A stretch of 64,000 nucleotides of DNA from Henriciella sp. Lineage in GTDB: Bacteria > Pseudomonadota > Alphaproteobacteria > Caulobacterales > Hyphomonadaceae. This document shows, in pieces, positions 33,270 to 42,060 of the stretch. The stretch lies in assembly GCA_030066975.1 (NCBI GenBank), contig JASJAO010000006.1, positions 62,001 to 126,000 of the forward strand, in the 5' to 3' direction. The position numbers were made by a program, and so were the translations under genes. The notes under the pieces are model-generated. The model was not told where the DNA came from, did no database searches, and saw nothing but the letters and a program-made list of their open reading frames with translations. Numbering within the stretch: the stretch's first letter is position 1; the number at the start of each line of letters is the position of its first letter.

Positions 33270-33800
33270 GTGCATGGAATAAACCCTGAACTGGATTTCA
33301 AACCTGTACGGATCGCTGTCCTGATTGTCAGCGACACGCGAACGCTGGAAACAGACACGTCCGGTCAGACCCTGGTCGGGCGGATTGAGCAGGCAGGCCA
33401 TGTCGCTGTGACGAGGCAAATCGTTCGCGACGATATTGAGCTTATCCGCGACAAGGTTGAGGCCTGGATTTCTGATCCGGAGATTGATGTGGTCATCACC
33501 AGCGGCGGCACAGGCCTGACCGGACGCGATGTCACGGTGGAGGCGATTACGCCCCTGTTTGAGAAAACCATCGACGGCTTTTCTGTGATCTTCCATCAGG
33601 TGAGCTTCCAGTCGGTTGGCCTTTCCACGCTTCAATCACGCGCCGTTGCCGGGCTTGCCAAGGGGACATTCATTTTCTGCCTCCCGGGTTCAAATGGTGC
33701 GGTGAAAGACGGTTGGGACAAGGTCATTTCCTACCAACTCGACAGCCGCCATAAGCCTTGCAACCTGGTCGAGCTGATGCCGCGCCTGATGGAAAGCTAA
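33270..33800 (+). CDS. moaB: MogA/MoaB-family molybdopterin adenylyltransferase
   Basis: 176 residues of the MoCF-binding fold, which adenylylates molybdopterin before metal insertion by MoeA. The motif TSGGTGLTGRDVTVEA (about residues 73-88) is the active-site loop, and FCLPGSNGAVKDGW is the second family motif. The start is GTG with AGGAGG 10 bases upstream. It functions with moeA three genes on. MoaB and MogA cannot be told apart by eye, but length and form favour MoaB. Confidence 0.94.
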   Translation: MHGINPELDFKPVRIAVLIVSDTRTLETDTSGQTLVGRIEQAGHVAVTRQIVRDDIELIRDKVEAWISDPEIDVVITSGGTGLTGRDVTVEAITPLFEKTIDGFSVIFHQVSFQSVGLSTLQSRAVAGLAKGTFIFCLPGSNGAVKDGWDKVISYQLDSRHKPCNLVELMPRLMES

Positions 33801-33803
33801 GCC

Positions 33804-34289
33804 ATGAGTGATCTCACCCATATCGGTCCTGACGGGCGCGCCCGCATGGTCGACATTGGCGCCAAAGCCAGCACGAAGCGTATGGCTCGGGCGCGCGGCG
33901 AAGTGCGTATGGCGCCCGAGACCCGTGCGCGGGCCGTCTCGCGCGAGACCAAGAAGGGCGATCCGATCGCGATTGCCGAACTGGCCGGCATTATGGCCGC
34001 CAAACGCACGGCTGATTTGATCCCACTCTGTCATCCGCTCGCGCTCAGCTCTGTGAAAGTAAAGATCGAGCCGGGCCGGGCAGATGACACGCTGATCGTG
34101 GAGGCCGTGGTCAAAACCAGCGGACAGACGGGCGTCGAGATGGAAGCCCTGACCGCAGTGACGGCGGCCTGCCTCACCCTCTACGACATGCTCAAAGCGG
34201 TCGATAAAGCGATGATCATTGGCGCGGTCGAACTGATCGAAAAGACCGGTGGAAAGTCCGGCGATTATCTGAAGAGCGACCCCAAATGA
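33804..34289 (+). CDS. moaC: Cyclic pyranopterin monophosphate synthase MoaC
   Basis: 161 residues. Acts after MoaA to form the cyclic pyranopterin. Hallmarks are DIGAKASTKRMARARGEV, AAKRTADLIPLCHPLAL with the conserved Lys and His, and TGVEMEALTAVTAACLTLYDM. It starts three bases after moaB; its stop overlaps the moeA start (ATGA). Confidence 0.97.
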   Translation: MSDLTHIGPDGRARMVDIGAKASTKRMARARGEVRMAPETRARAVSRETKKGDPIAIAELAGIMAAKRTADLIPLCHPLALSSVKVKIEPGRADDTLIVEAVVKTSGQTGVEMEALTAVTAACLTLYDMLKAVDKAMIIGAVELIEKTGGKSGDYLKSDPK

Positions 34290-35476
34290 GTTTGATCTCC
34301 GTCGATGAAGCGCTTGCGATCCTGCGGGATAACCGGCCCTCCATGCCGGTCGACACCGTCGCCTTACCGCAAGCCAGTGGCGCGCGTCTGGCGGCGCCGG
34401 TCTTTGCCACGGTTGATCGTCCGCCCGCGCCGATGTCAGCCATGGACGGATATGCGGTAAGGCTTGCCGACGTCAGAGAAGCCGGAGCCGTGCTAAGAAT
34501 CATCGGGGAAGCGCCAGCCGGGCAAACCTTTACGGGCAGCATCGCCCCCGGAGAAACTGTGCGTATCTTCACCGGCGCCGAAGTCCCCGAAGGCGCTGAC
34601 CACATTCTGATACAGGAGAATGCGAACCGGGACGGCGATACCGTTACCGTGATCGAACCCAGCCAGACCGCGGCCCATATCCGCGCTGCAGGCATCGATT
34701 TTGGACGTGGCGACCGTATCCTTGATACCGGCACTGTTATAGGACCGGCAGAGCTCGCCGCCATTGCTTCAGCGAATATTGATATGGTCAGCATCTACCG
34801 GCGTCCGCGCGTGGCGTTGCTCGCCAACGGAGATGAACTCCGACCGCCCGGAAGTCCGCTGGGCCGGGGTCAGATTGTCAATTCCAATCCGGCGGGTCTT
34901 TTGGCGTCGATTGACGCTTGGGGCGGCGTCGGGATTGATCTCGGGATTGCCGCGGACAGTCGCGACGATATCCGCGCGCATATTGACAAGGCTGGCGATG
35001 CCGACATTATTGTTCCGATTGGCGGAGCCTCAGTCGGGGATCACGACTATATGCGTTCAACGTTCGCTGATGCGGGCTTCCAGAAATTGTTTGAAAAGAT
35101 CGCAGTCAAACCCGGCAAACCCACCTGGTTTGCGACGCGCGGTGGCGCGCGCGTGCTTGGCCTGCCGGGAAACCCCGCTTCCGCCTTTGTCTGCGCGCAG
35201 CTTTTTCTCAAGACCCTGATTACCGGAACCGGTCTCAAAACAGCCACAGCCACGCTTGCCGAAGACCTTAGCGCCAATGGGCGTCGCGAGACGTTCTTGC
35301 GGGCGCATGCGGAGATCTCAGAGGACGGCAAGCTGCTTGTGCGTACCTTCTCCAGTCAGGACAGTTCGCTGATCTCGCCCTTCCTGAAGGCCAATGTCCT
35401 GATCCGGCGACTGGCAAACGCGCCCGCCGCTCAATCGGGCGAGCCGGTCGAGATCGTCTGGCTGAAGACCCTATAG
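34286..35476 (+). CDS. moeA: Molybdopterin molybdotransferase MoeA
   Basis: 396 residues. Inserts molybdate into adenylylated molybdopterin. Family motifs: [13 protein letters not shown] (about residues 49-61), [11 protein letters not shown], the central [14 protein letters not shown] and [14 protein letters not shown]. It is the last gene of the plus-strand Moco run and ends in the CTATAG that also supplies the stop codon of the convergent iorA-like gene, a 6-base overlap. With moaB, it completes the pathway to molybdenum cofactor. Confidence 0.96.
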   Translation: MSLISVDEALAILRDNRPSMPVDTVALPQASGARLAAPVFATVDRPPAPMSAMDGYAVRLADVREAGAVLRIIGEAPAGQTFTGSIAPGETVRIFTGAEVPEGADHILIQENANRDGDTVTVIEPSQTAAHIRAAGIDFGRGDRILDTGTVIGPAELAAIASANIDMVSIYRRPRVALLANGDELRPPGSPLGRGQIVNSNPAGLLASIDAWGGVGIDLGIAADSRDDIRAHIDKAGDADIIVPIGGASVGDHDYMRSTFADAGFQKLFEKIAVKPGKPTWFATRGGARVLGLPGNPASAFVCAQLFLKTLITGTGLKTATATLAEDLSANGRRETFLRAHAEISEDGKLLVRTFSSQDSSLISPFLKANVLIRRLANAPAAQSGEPVEIVWLKTL

Positions 35477-35926
35477 CTTGGTGGCTGCGTCCTTGATGGC
35501 GCGCCGAATGCTGACATAGGTCGCACAGCGGCAGATATTTCCGCTCATCGCCGCATCAATGTCTTCGTCGCTCGGATTGGGATTGTCCGCCAGTAGTGCC
35601 ACAGCCGACATGATCTGTCCGGACTGGCAGTAGCCGCATTGTGGCACATCGCTCGCTTCCCAGGCTTCACGAACCGCATCTGCCGCCGCACCTTCTGCGC
35701 CTTCAATCGTGGTGATCTTGGCGCCTTCCAGAAAATCGTGCGGCGTACTGCAGGAGCGTACAGGCAGTCCGTCAACATGCACGGTGCACGCGCCGCATTG
35801 GGCGACGCCGCATCCGAACTTGGTGCCGGTCATTTTCAACTCATCCCGCAGGACCCAAAGCAGCGGTGTGCCCTCAGCCGCCTCGACCACTTTATCCTGG
35901 CCATTAATGTTCAATGTGATTGCCAT
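35471..35926 (-). CDS. iorA: 2Fe-2S subunit of a molybdenum hydroxylase (IorA-like)
   Basis: A 151-residue protein with the two 2Fe-2S clusters of the xanthine oxidase family. The plant-ferredoxin-like cluster is [14 protein letters not shown] (about residues 38-51, plus a later Cys), and the helical cluster is [13 protein letters not shown] with GNICRCATY. Length and order match the small subunit of isoquinoline 1-oxidoreductase and related aldehyde/aromatic-ring hydroxylases. It follows the large-subunit gene by 12 bases on the same strand. The natural substrate of this enzyme is not evident. Confidence 0.93.
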   Translation of the reverse strand: MAITLNINGQDKVVEAAEGTPLLWVLRDELKMTGTKFGCGVAQCGACTVHVDGLPVRSCSTPHDFLEGAKITTIEGAEGAAADAVREAWEASDVPQCGYCQSGQIMSAVALLADNPNPSDEDIDAAMSGNICRCATYVSIRRAIKDAATKL

Positions 35927-35938
35927 GATCTGTGTCTC

Positions 35939-38308
35939 CTACGTGTCCTGCCGATCGGCGAGCGTCAGGCGCTGGCCGGTTGCACCAAGGATGGGCAGTC
36001 GGCGGATGCGAACACCCGTCGCGTTGAAAATTGCGTTGGTCAGCGCGGGCGCTGCCGGTGGTGTGCCCGGTTCACCCACACCGGCTGGCGGGGCATTCGA
36101 GTCGACAATATCGACTTCAAAGGTGAGTGGAGATTCGTTCATCCGCATCAAACGCCAATCGGGGAAGTTCCCTTGCACCACCGCGCCATTCTCGGCACTA
36201 ATCTCTCCATAAAGCGCATTGGACAGGCCATAGAGCGTACCCCCTTCCATCTGCGCCACGGTGTGTCTGGGGTTCACAACGGTTCCGGCATCGACCGAGA
36301 GCCAGATCCCCGGAATGGTCATGTTCCCGTCCGCATCGACGGCAACCTCAATCGCGGTTGAAACATAAGACAGGAAAGACCGGTGGGTAGCGATGCCGAG
36401 GCCATGTCCCTCCGGCAGTGTGCGGCCCCAGCCTGCCATCTCCGCCGCGCGGCGGGTCACATTGGCGAGGCGGCCCGTATCAATCGGATACTCGTCTGCC
36501 GGTCCATCATAGTTTCCGTAAGTGGCCCCTTCGGCATTCGGATCCACAATGCGGGGTGATCCGATCAGATCCAGCAGATAGTCTTTCTGATCCCGCCCTG
36601 CCGCGTGGGCGAGTTCGGCGGCAAAGCTCTGCACAGCAAAGACGTGGTAAATGTTAGATACGGCACGCAGCCAGCCAATCCGGACATGCGCCTTGGCATC
36701 TCCGGCTTCGACGCGCAGGTTCGGCACGTCAAACGGCGTGTCCGTCGCGCCTAATCCGAGCTCTCCGTCAGATGGCCCGGTATTCGAGGGATCAAAGGTG
36801 GAGCTGATGCTCGGAAACACGGTCCGGTGCAGCAGCGCGGTACACTTGCCGTTTTCGTCCAGGCCCGCTTCCATCCGCTGCGCACTCACTGAATGGTAGT
36901 AGCCATGGCGAACTTCGTCTTCGCGGGTCCAGGTGACTTTGACCGGCTTGCCAACCTCACGGGCGATCAGCGCTGCCTCACAGACAAAGTCTGGCTTGGA
37001 TTTGCGGCCAAAGGCCCCGCCTAACCAGGTCGCATGAACCGTGATGTTCTCCGGCGGGATTTGCAGGATACCCGCCAGCACGCCGCGTGTCATCTGTGGG
37101 TCTTGAACACAGGCCCAGCAGGTCAGCTGATCGCCATCCCATTCCGCGGTCGCAGAGGGCGGTTCCATCGGCGACTGCGACAGATGCGGTGCATAATATT
37201 CTGCCTCAATCCGCGTAGCTGCATCTTCCAGCGCCAGATCAACATTTCCGCGATTCCGCGCCATGCGGCCGGGCTGGCGTGCGGTTTCAAACATTGCGGC
37301 TTCATAAGCGGCTGAATCATATGCCGCATTGGGGCCATCGACCCAGTCCACTTCCAACGCATCGCGCCCCTGGATCGCGGCCCAGGTATTGGATGCGACG
37401 ACGGCAACACCGCCCAGTGGCTGAAACATCGCGGGCGGCGCCGCATCCGGCAGACGCACCGTCTGCAGCACGCCAGGCACGGCCAAAGCCGCGGTTTCAT
37501 CAAAGCTGCCGGTCTTGCCGAACACTTGCGGCGGTCGCGTGAGCACGGCGTAGACCATGTCAGCCCGGTCAACATCAATCCCGAATGTGCCCTGGCCGCG
37601 GACAATCTTGGGCACCGTCAAAGATGGCATGGGCTTGCCGATATAGCGCCATTCATCGCGGGTTTTCAGGGTGAGCTCATCCTCGGCCGGGATGGGCAGG
37701 GTGCCTGCCGCAGCTGACAGTTCGCCGTATGTCATACGCGATCCGGTCTCATTGTTGACGACGCTGCCTTGCTCAGCGGTACAATTGGCGACGTCCGTAT
37801 CCCACGCCTGAGCGGCGGCAGTCGTCAGCATGGACCGCATCGCTGCGCCAGCCACGCGCAAGCGGTGGAAGTTGAAGCGAACCGAGCGTGAGCCGTCAGT
37901 ATTCTGGTCGCCATAACGCGGGTCGCCCAGGGCCTGGACAATCTGCACGCGGTCCCAATCGGCTTCCAGCTCGTCGGCAAGAATCTGGCCCATCGCGGTC
38001 CAGGCTTGTTGTCCCATTTCAGAGCGATGGCAGGTGAGCTTCACCGTGCCGTCTTCTTCAATCGTGATCCACAGCGACGGGGTCGCATCGCCGCCAACCA
38101 CTTCCGTCAGCGGGCTCGGGCCCGCGTCCGTTGTCGCAGCAGGAGGCTCTGCTGCTGGCGCGCAGCCTGCGAGACCGACACCGATCACCAGCGCGCCAGA
38201 AGCGGTGACAAAGCCGCGTCGGCTGAGATTGACAATCGGGCTCGATGTTTCGGGGGGCGGGGCCCCGCGCAACACTTTCGGCAACAGGTCCGGATGGTTC
38301 GAAAACAT
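35939..38308 (-). CDS. iorB: Molybdopterin-binding large subunit of a molybdenum hydroxylase (IorB-like)
   Basis: A 789-residue catalytic subunit with the xanthine-dehydrogenase/CO-dehydrogenase fold, which hydroxylates an aromatic ring or aldehyde using water. It has an N-terminal twin-arginine signal ([21 protein letters not shown], Arg-Arg at 30-31) that also ends in a lipobox-like Cys. The enzyme is therefore probably exported folded with its cofactor to the periplasmic face. Core motifs include [23 protein letters not shown] and [16 protein letters not shown]. The first gene of a two-gene operon with iorA, it converges with the Moco genes that presumably build its cofactor. GGGAG precedes the ATG. 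Confidence 0.93.
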   Translation of the reverse strand: MFSNHPDLLPKVLRGAPPPETSSPIVNLSRRGFVTASGALVIGVGLAGCAPAAEPPAATTDAGPSPLTEVVGGDATPSLWITIEEDGTVKLTCHRSEMGQQAWTAMGQILADELEADWDRVQIVQALGDPRYGDQNTDGSRSVRFNFHRLRVAGAAMRSMLTTAAAQAWDTDVANCTAEQGSVVNNETGSRMTYGELSAAAGTLPIPAEDELTLKTRDEWRYIGKPMPSLTVPKIVRGQGTFGIDVDRADMVYAVLTRPPQVFGKTGSFDETAALAVPGVLQTVRLPDAAPPAMFQPLGGVAVVASNTWAAIQGRDALEVDWVDGPNAAYDSAAYEAAMFETARQPGRMARNRGNVDLALEDAATRIEAEYYAPHLSQSPMEPPSATAEWDGDQLTCWACVQDPQMTRGVLAGILQIPPENITVHATWLGGAFGRKSKPDFVCEAALIAREVGKPVKVTWTREDEVRHGYYHSVSAQRMEAGLDENGKCTALLHRTVFPSISSTFDPSNTGPSDGELGLGATDTPFDVPNLRVEAGDAKAHVRIGWLRAVSNIYHVFAVQSFAAELAHAAGRDQKDYLLDLIGSPRIVDPNAEGATYGNYDGPADEYPIDTGRLANVTRRAAEMAGWGRTLPEGHGLGIATHRSFLSYVSTAIEVAVDADGNMTIPGIWLSVDAGTVVNPRHTVAQMEGGTLYGLSNALYGEISAENGAVVQGNFPDWRLMRMNESPLTFEVDIVDSNAPPAGVGEPGTPPAAPALTNAIFNATGVRIRRLPILGATGQRLTLADRQDT

Positions 38309-38410
38309 GCTCTTGCTCCCACGTCTCGCCGCCCGACAGAGGCAGTCTGATTTCCACTATCACACGAAAAATCGCGCGCCGCCAGAGCGCGCAATTCAGA
38401 GTTGATGTAT

Positions 38411-39310
38411 TTACTCGGCGCGTCGCACCGGCACTTCAAATCCACAAATATCAAGCACTTCGGGTGGCTTGCGATAGAAGAAGTCTTCTTCGCGAACCCG
38501 TTTTTCACGTTTGGCGGCTTCAAACGCCTCGCCCGCAGTCACCATGACCTGGAAAGCCGGGCGATCCGCTTCAGGCAGGTCAGCGGCAATTTGCATGGAG
38601 AGGATCAGATCGCCTTGCTCGGGAGCCTGGATCACCCCGTTGCCAATCGCGCGGACACCGCGCTTCAGCTTCTGAATATACTGCATACCATCAATCACGC
38701 GTCCAAAAATGGTCAGATTGCGGTCGAGATAACGCTGCGCATCGAGGACGATATAGAACTCTGTCCCACCCGTATCAGGATCTATATCCCGCGCCATCGC
38801 CATCGCACCGGGGCAGTGAAGCAGCCATTCCCGACCCAGGGTCTCGTCTCTTGCGACTGAAAAGCCGTTCATATGCCCGACCAGACCGGTGAACAGATCG
38901 GCATTGCCAAGCGGTGTCAGAACCGCCTCAGAGATTGGGCGATCATTCTCGTTCGCCAGCGTAGGATAGGCTTCGATGACGGTCTCATCCTGCAATCCGC
39001 CTTGGGCCACAAAGGCCTCAATCACGCGGTAGAACCGCGCGCCCTCATAGATCCCGTCGCGGGTCAGTTGGCGAATTTGCGCCACGTGGTTCGGTGCAAA
39101 GTCCGGGCTCAGTTCAATCGCCGTCTGGCCGTGCTCTGTAGTGATGAGGAGGAGGTTTTCCGGATCGACGTCCCGCCAGATCTCGGCATCCGGCGTCACA
39201 GTTTCAGTGGTTTCGGCTGTTTCGGTTTCGGGCTCTGTCTGTGCCTGGCCTGCAGATTGGCACGCCACCAGCGCGAAGGCCGCGCCCAGGATTCCAAACA
39301 TCAGTCTCAT
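38411..39310 (-). CDS. Cyclophilin-type peptidyl-prolyl isomerase lipoprotein
   Basis: A 299-residue protein. ATG 39310 opens a lipoprotein signal (MRLMFGILGAAFALVAC, Cys17), with GGAAGGG about 7 bases upstream; the longer reading from 39373 does not. A Gln/Glu/Thr-rich linker follows, then the cyclophilin domain from about residue 45 (TEHGQTAIELSPDFAPNHVAQIRQLTRDGIYEGARFYRVIEAFVAQGG is the family N-terminal part). The usual FHR is FYR here and the FGRV segment is present as TIFGRVIDGMQYIQ. It would catalyse proline isomerisation in folding exported proteins, though altered active-site residues make that uncertain. Confidence 0.88.
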   Translation of the reverse strand: MRLMFGILGAAFALVACQSAGQAQTEPETETAETTETVTPDAEIWRDVDPENLLLITTEHGQTAIELSPDFAPNHVAQIRQLTRDGIYEGARFYRVIEAFVAQGGLQDETVIEAYPTLANENDRPISEAVLTPLGNADLFTGLVGHMNGFSVARDETLGREWLLHCPGAMAMARDIDPDTGGTEFYIVLDAQRYLDRNLTIFGRVIDGMQYIQKLKRGVRAIGNGVIQAPEQGDLILSMQIAADLPEADRPAFQVMVTAGEAFEAAKREKRVREEDFFYRKPPEVLDICGFEVPVRRAE

Positions 39311-39382
39311 GACAGGCCCTTCCACTTTCGTCTCTTGAGAACGAAGGCCTAGCACAGACATCCAGTCTGCCAAACGGCTGCG

Positions 39383-39814
39383 TTAAACCCCGCACCAGGG
39401 TTTCCTGGTGCCCATGGCGATGGCTTGACCCTGCGCCAGCAGACGTGCGGCCAGTGTCTCACCGTCTGACGTAACCACGGTTGCGACGACGCGCCCGCCA
39501 TATTTGTCTCGCGTGATCCCGGTCAGCGTCACCTGGCTGCCAAGCGGCGCCGAAGCGGCAACTGAGGCTTTCGCCAGCCGGGCGAGCGACTTCTCTGCTG
39601 CGCATTTCGGGCGATAAAGTTCCGGTGCATCGACACCGCGTAAACGCACGGAAACCTCCACCGTCTGATCGACCCAGATCGTTGCACGAACTTTGATCGT
39701 GTCGCCATCAACGATTTTGATGACCTCTGCCGGAACAGGCCCGGGTAACTGATCGGCCCGCGCGCTGAAGGTCATTTGAATGACAGTCAAAAATACAACC
39801 AAAAAGCGAAACAT
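39383..39814 (-). CDS. Thermonuclease-like (SNase) exported protein
   Basis: 143 residues with a signal peptide (LVVFLTVIQMTFSARA). The staphylococcal nuclease fold is recognised by VIKIVDGDTIKVRA with the catalytic-type Asp, VRLRGVDAPELYRPKCAAEK and YGGRVVATV. The conserved Arg/Glu catalytic positions R-x-x-x-x-x-x-E appear in the RLRGVDAPE segment. It probably degrades extracellular or periplasmic nucleic acid. Single gene, ahead of an AT-richer 140-base gap before the amidohydrolase gene. Confidence 0.85.
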   Translation of the reverse strand: MFRFLVVFLTVIQMTFSARADQLPGPVPAEVIKIVDGDTIKVRATIWVDQTVEVSVRLRGVDAPELYRPKCAAEKSLARLAKASVAASAPLGSQVTLTGITRDKYGGRVVATVVTSDGETLAARLLAQGQAIAMGTRKPWCGV

Positions 39815-39955
39815 GCTTCAGGTTGTAGGACGATTTTCCTGATGTGTCGAGTTATTTGTACACAATATGTTCCAGGTGGTGGCTGTGCTCATATGCAAGC
39901 CAACTTGTCTCCGGAAGCTGTTTTGACTTAAGCCAAAAGGAATTGGGAGGAGATT

Positions 39956-42040
39956 ATGAATATTCAACACACGATTGTGCTCGCAGCTTTAGTGGGCATG
40001 GTCCCTGGTGGCTGCAAGGCGCCAGAGGTTCCGGCGGTGGAGCAGACCGAGACTGTGGAAGCGCTCACCCCGCTGCCAGCTCTGTCTGGTACCGAGCACT
40101 TCACCATTCTGACCAGCGGCACCGAAATCGGCGCGTTGAGTGTGGATCACAGCTCCGGCACGACCGTCATCGACTATGAATACCGCAATAATGGGCGCGG
40201 GCCGACCCTCGCCGAAACGATCCGCCTGGACGCGTTCGGCTTCCCGATCGCCTGGGATATTGAAGGCGCAACCACGTTCGGCAACAAAGTCGATGAAACC
40301 TTCGTTCTGGAAGGATCGTCGGCTTCCTGGACCGATTCTACCGGTTCTGATGTGACTGACCTGACATCGCCCGCCATCTACGTGGCGCAAAATGCCAGCC
40401 CTTACAGTCTGTGGCTCTATGCCCGTATCCTGCTGGCCGATGCCGACCGGTCGGCTGCGGTGCTGCCAGGTGGCACGCTGCAGATCGGGGAAATGGAGGA
40501 TATCGACGTTACGGGTCCAGCGGGGCCAGAGACCGTCACGGCATATGCTCTGTCCGGGATCAGCCAGAATCCGTCTTACATTATTCTCGACGCAGATAAG
40601 GCGTTCGTCGGTTTCGTCACGCCGCGCTTTTCGGCTCTGCGCAAGGGCTATGAAAGTGAGGACGAGGCCTTGCGCGCCCGCGCGGTGGAGTATTCTGCCG
40701 AACGGTTTGAGTCGATCCAGGCCGAAGTTGCCCGCAACTATGAAGGTCCGGTTCGCATTGCCAATGTCCGCGTGTTTGATCCAGAGAGCGAAGCCCTGAC
40801 CGAGCCGGTTTCCGTCGTCTTCGAAGGCAACACCATTTCCGCCATTGAAGCCTCGGATACGCGTGCAGACGGGGAGACCCTGATCGATGGCGCTGGTGGC
40901 ACACTGGTCGCGGGCATGTATGAAATGCACGGCCATCTCGGCCAGAACAGCGCCCTTTTGAACATCGCCGCAGGCGTCACTTCGGTGCGCGACATGGGCA
41001 ATTCCAATGATGTTCTGGCGGAGTTGATCGAAAAGATTGAAAGCGGACGGATCGCTGGCCCGCGGATTATTCGCAGCGGCTTCATCGAAGGCAAAAGCCC
41101 GTTCAGTTCCAACAATGGCGAACTCGTCTCGACACAGGAAGAAGCCATTGAGGCCGTACGCCGCTATGGCAATGGCGACTTCCATCAGATCAAGATTTAC
41201 AATTCGATGAAGGGCGAATGGGTGCCCGCCATGATTGAGGAAGCACGCCGGCTCGGCTTGCGCGTTACCGGCCATGTGCCCGCCTTTTCGAACGCGGATC
41301 AGATGATCGCCGCTGGCTATGATGAAATGACCCATATCAATCAGGTCATGCTGGGCTGGGTATTGGAGCAGGGCGAAGACACTCGCACTCTGCTGCGCCT
41401 GACGGCGCTCAAACGCCTCCCAAAGCTCGATATTCAGGACCCGCGCGTTCAGGCGACGATCAATGCCATGGCGACACGGGGGATTGCGATTGATCCGACG
41501 CTGGCCATCCACGAAGCGCTGCTGCGGTCTCGCAACGGAGAGGTGCGTGCGGGCGTTGTCGACTATATCGACCATATGCCGGTGGCGGAGCAGCGCGGGG
41601 CGAAGACCGCCTGGTCCGATGTCTCTGCACCCGGCGATGATGAGGCCTATTATCAGGCCTTCGACAAGATCCTTGAAACGGTCACGGCCATGCGAGAGGC
41701 AGGCATCCTGCTTGTGCCGGGCACCGACATGGGCGGGTCTTTTGTCTATCACCGCGAGCTTGAACTCTACCAGCAAGTCGGCATGACCGCGCCGGAGATT
41801 CTCGCTTGGGCGACCCAGGGCATGGCGGACTATGTCGAACAGGGCGATCAGCTTGGCTCGATTGAGCCCGGCAAGTTCGCGGATTTTTTCCTGATCCCGG
41901 GCGACCCGACTGAAGACCTGAAGGCGATCAAAACCATCTCCATGGTGGTCAAGGATGGCACGGTCTATTTCCCGAGCGAAATCTACCCCTCATTCGGGAT
42001 CAAACCTTTCACTGAAGCGCCGGACGTGGCCATGCCATAA
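39956..42040 (+). CDS. Amidohydrolase-family lipoprotein with a long N-terminal domain
   Basis: A 694-residue lipoprotein (PGGC lipobox, Cys20). The first roughly 240 residues, after the anchor, match no domain I recognise; they are beta-rich and contain HSSGTTVIDYEYRNNGRGPTLAE. The amidohydrolase barrel follows: HxH motif HGHL near residues 325-327, a Lys (FHQIKIYNSM) likely to be carboxylated, His in VTGHVPAF and MTHINQV, and the last metal Asp in VPGTDMGG. The layout resembles imidazolonepropionase/prolidase-type metal-dependent hydrolases. Ends 20 bases before the convergent dnaE2 stop. Confidence 0.88.
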   Translation: MNIQHTIVLAALVGMVPGGCKAPEVPAVEQTETVEALTPLPALSGTEHFTILTSGTEIGALSVDHSSGTTVIDYEYRNNGRGPTLAETIRLDAFGFPIAWDIEGATTFGNKVDETFVLEGSSASWTDSTGSDVTDLTSPAIYVAQNASPYSLWLYARILLADADRSAAVLPGGTLQIGEMEDIDVTGPAGPETVTAYALSGISQNPSYIILDADKAFVGFVTPRFSALRKGYESEDEALRARAVEYSAERFESIQAEVARNYEGPVRIANVRVFDPESEALTEPVSVVFEGNTISAIEASDTRADGETLIDGAGGTLVAGMYEMHGHLGQNSALLNIAAGVTSVRDMGNSNDVLAELIEKIESGRIAGPRIIRSGFIEGKSPFSSNNGELVSTQEEAIEAVRRYGNGDFHQIKIYNSMKGEWVPAMIEEARRLGLRVTGHVPAFSNADQMIAAGYDEMTHINQVMLGWVLEQGEDTRTLLRLTALKRLPKLDIQDPRVQATINAMATRGIAIDPTLAIHEALLRSRNGEVRAGVVDYIDHMPVAEQRGAKTAWSDVSAPGDDEAYYQAFDKILETVTAMREAGILLVPGTDMGGSFVYHRELELYQQVGMTAPEILAWATQGMADYVEQGDQLGSIEPGKFADFFLIPGDPTEDLKAIKTISMVVKDGTVYFPSEIYPSFGIKPFTEAPDVAMP

Positions 42041-42060
42041 AGCCGCCCCTATCGTCATGA

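Noticed and set aside
39989-41776. 595-codon open frame on the minus strand, opposite the amidohydrolase gene
   Set aside because: It mirrors the amidohydrolase gene, which has a lipoprotein signal, a good SD and all metal-ligand motifs. The antisense product has no recognisable domain and a biased composition typical of a GC-rich shadow frame.
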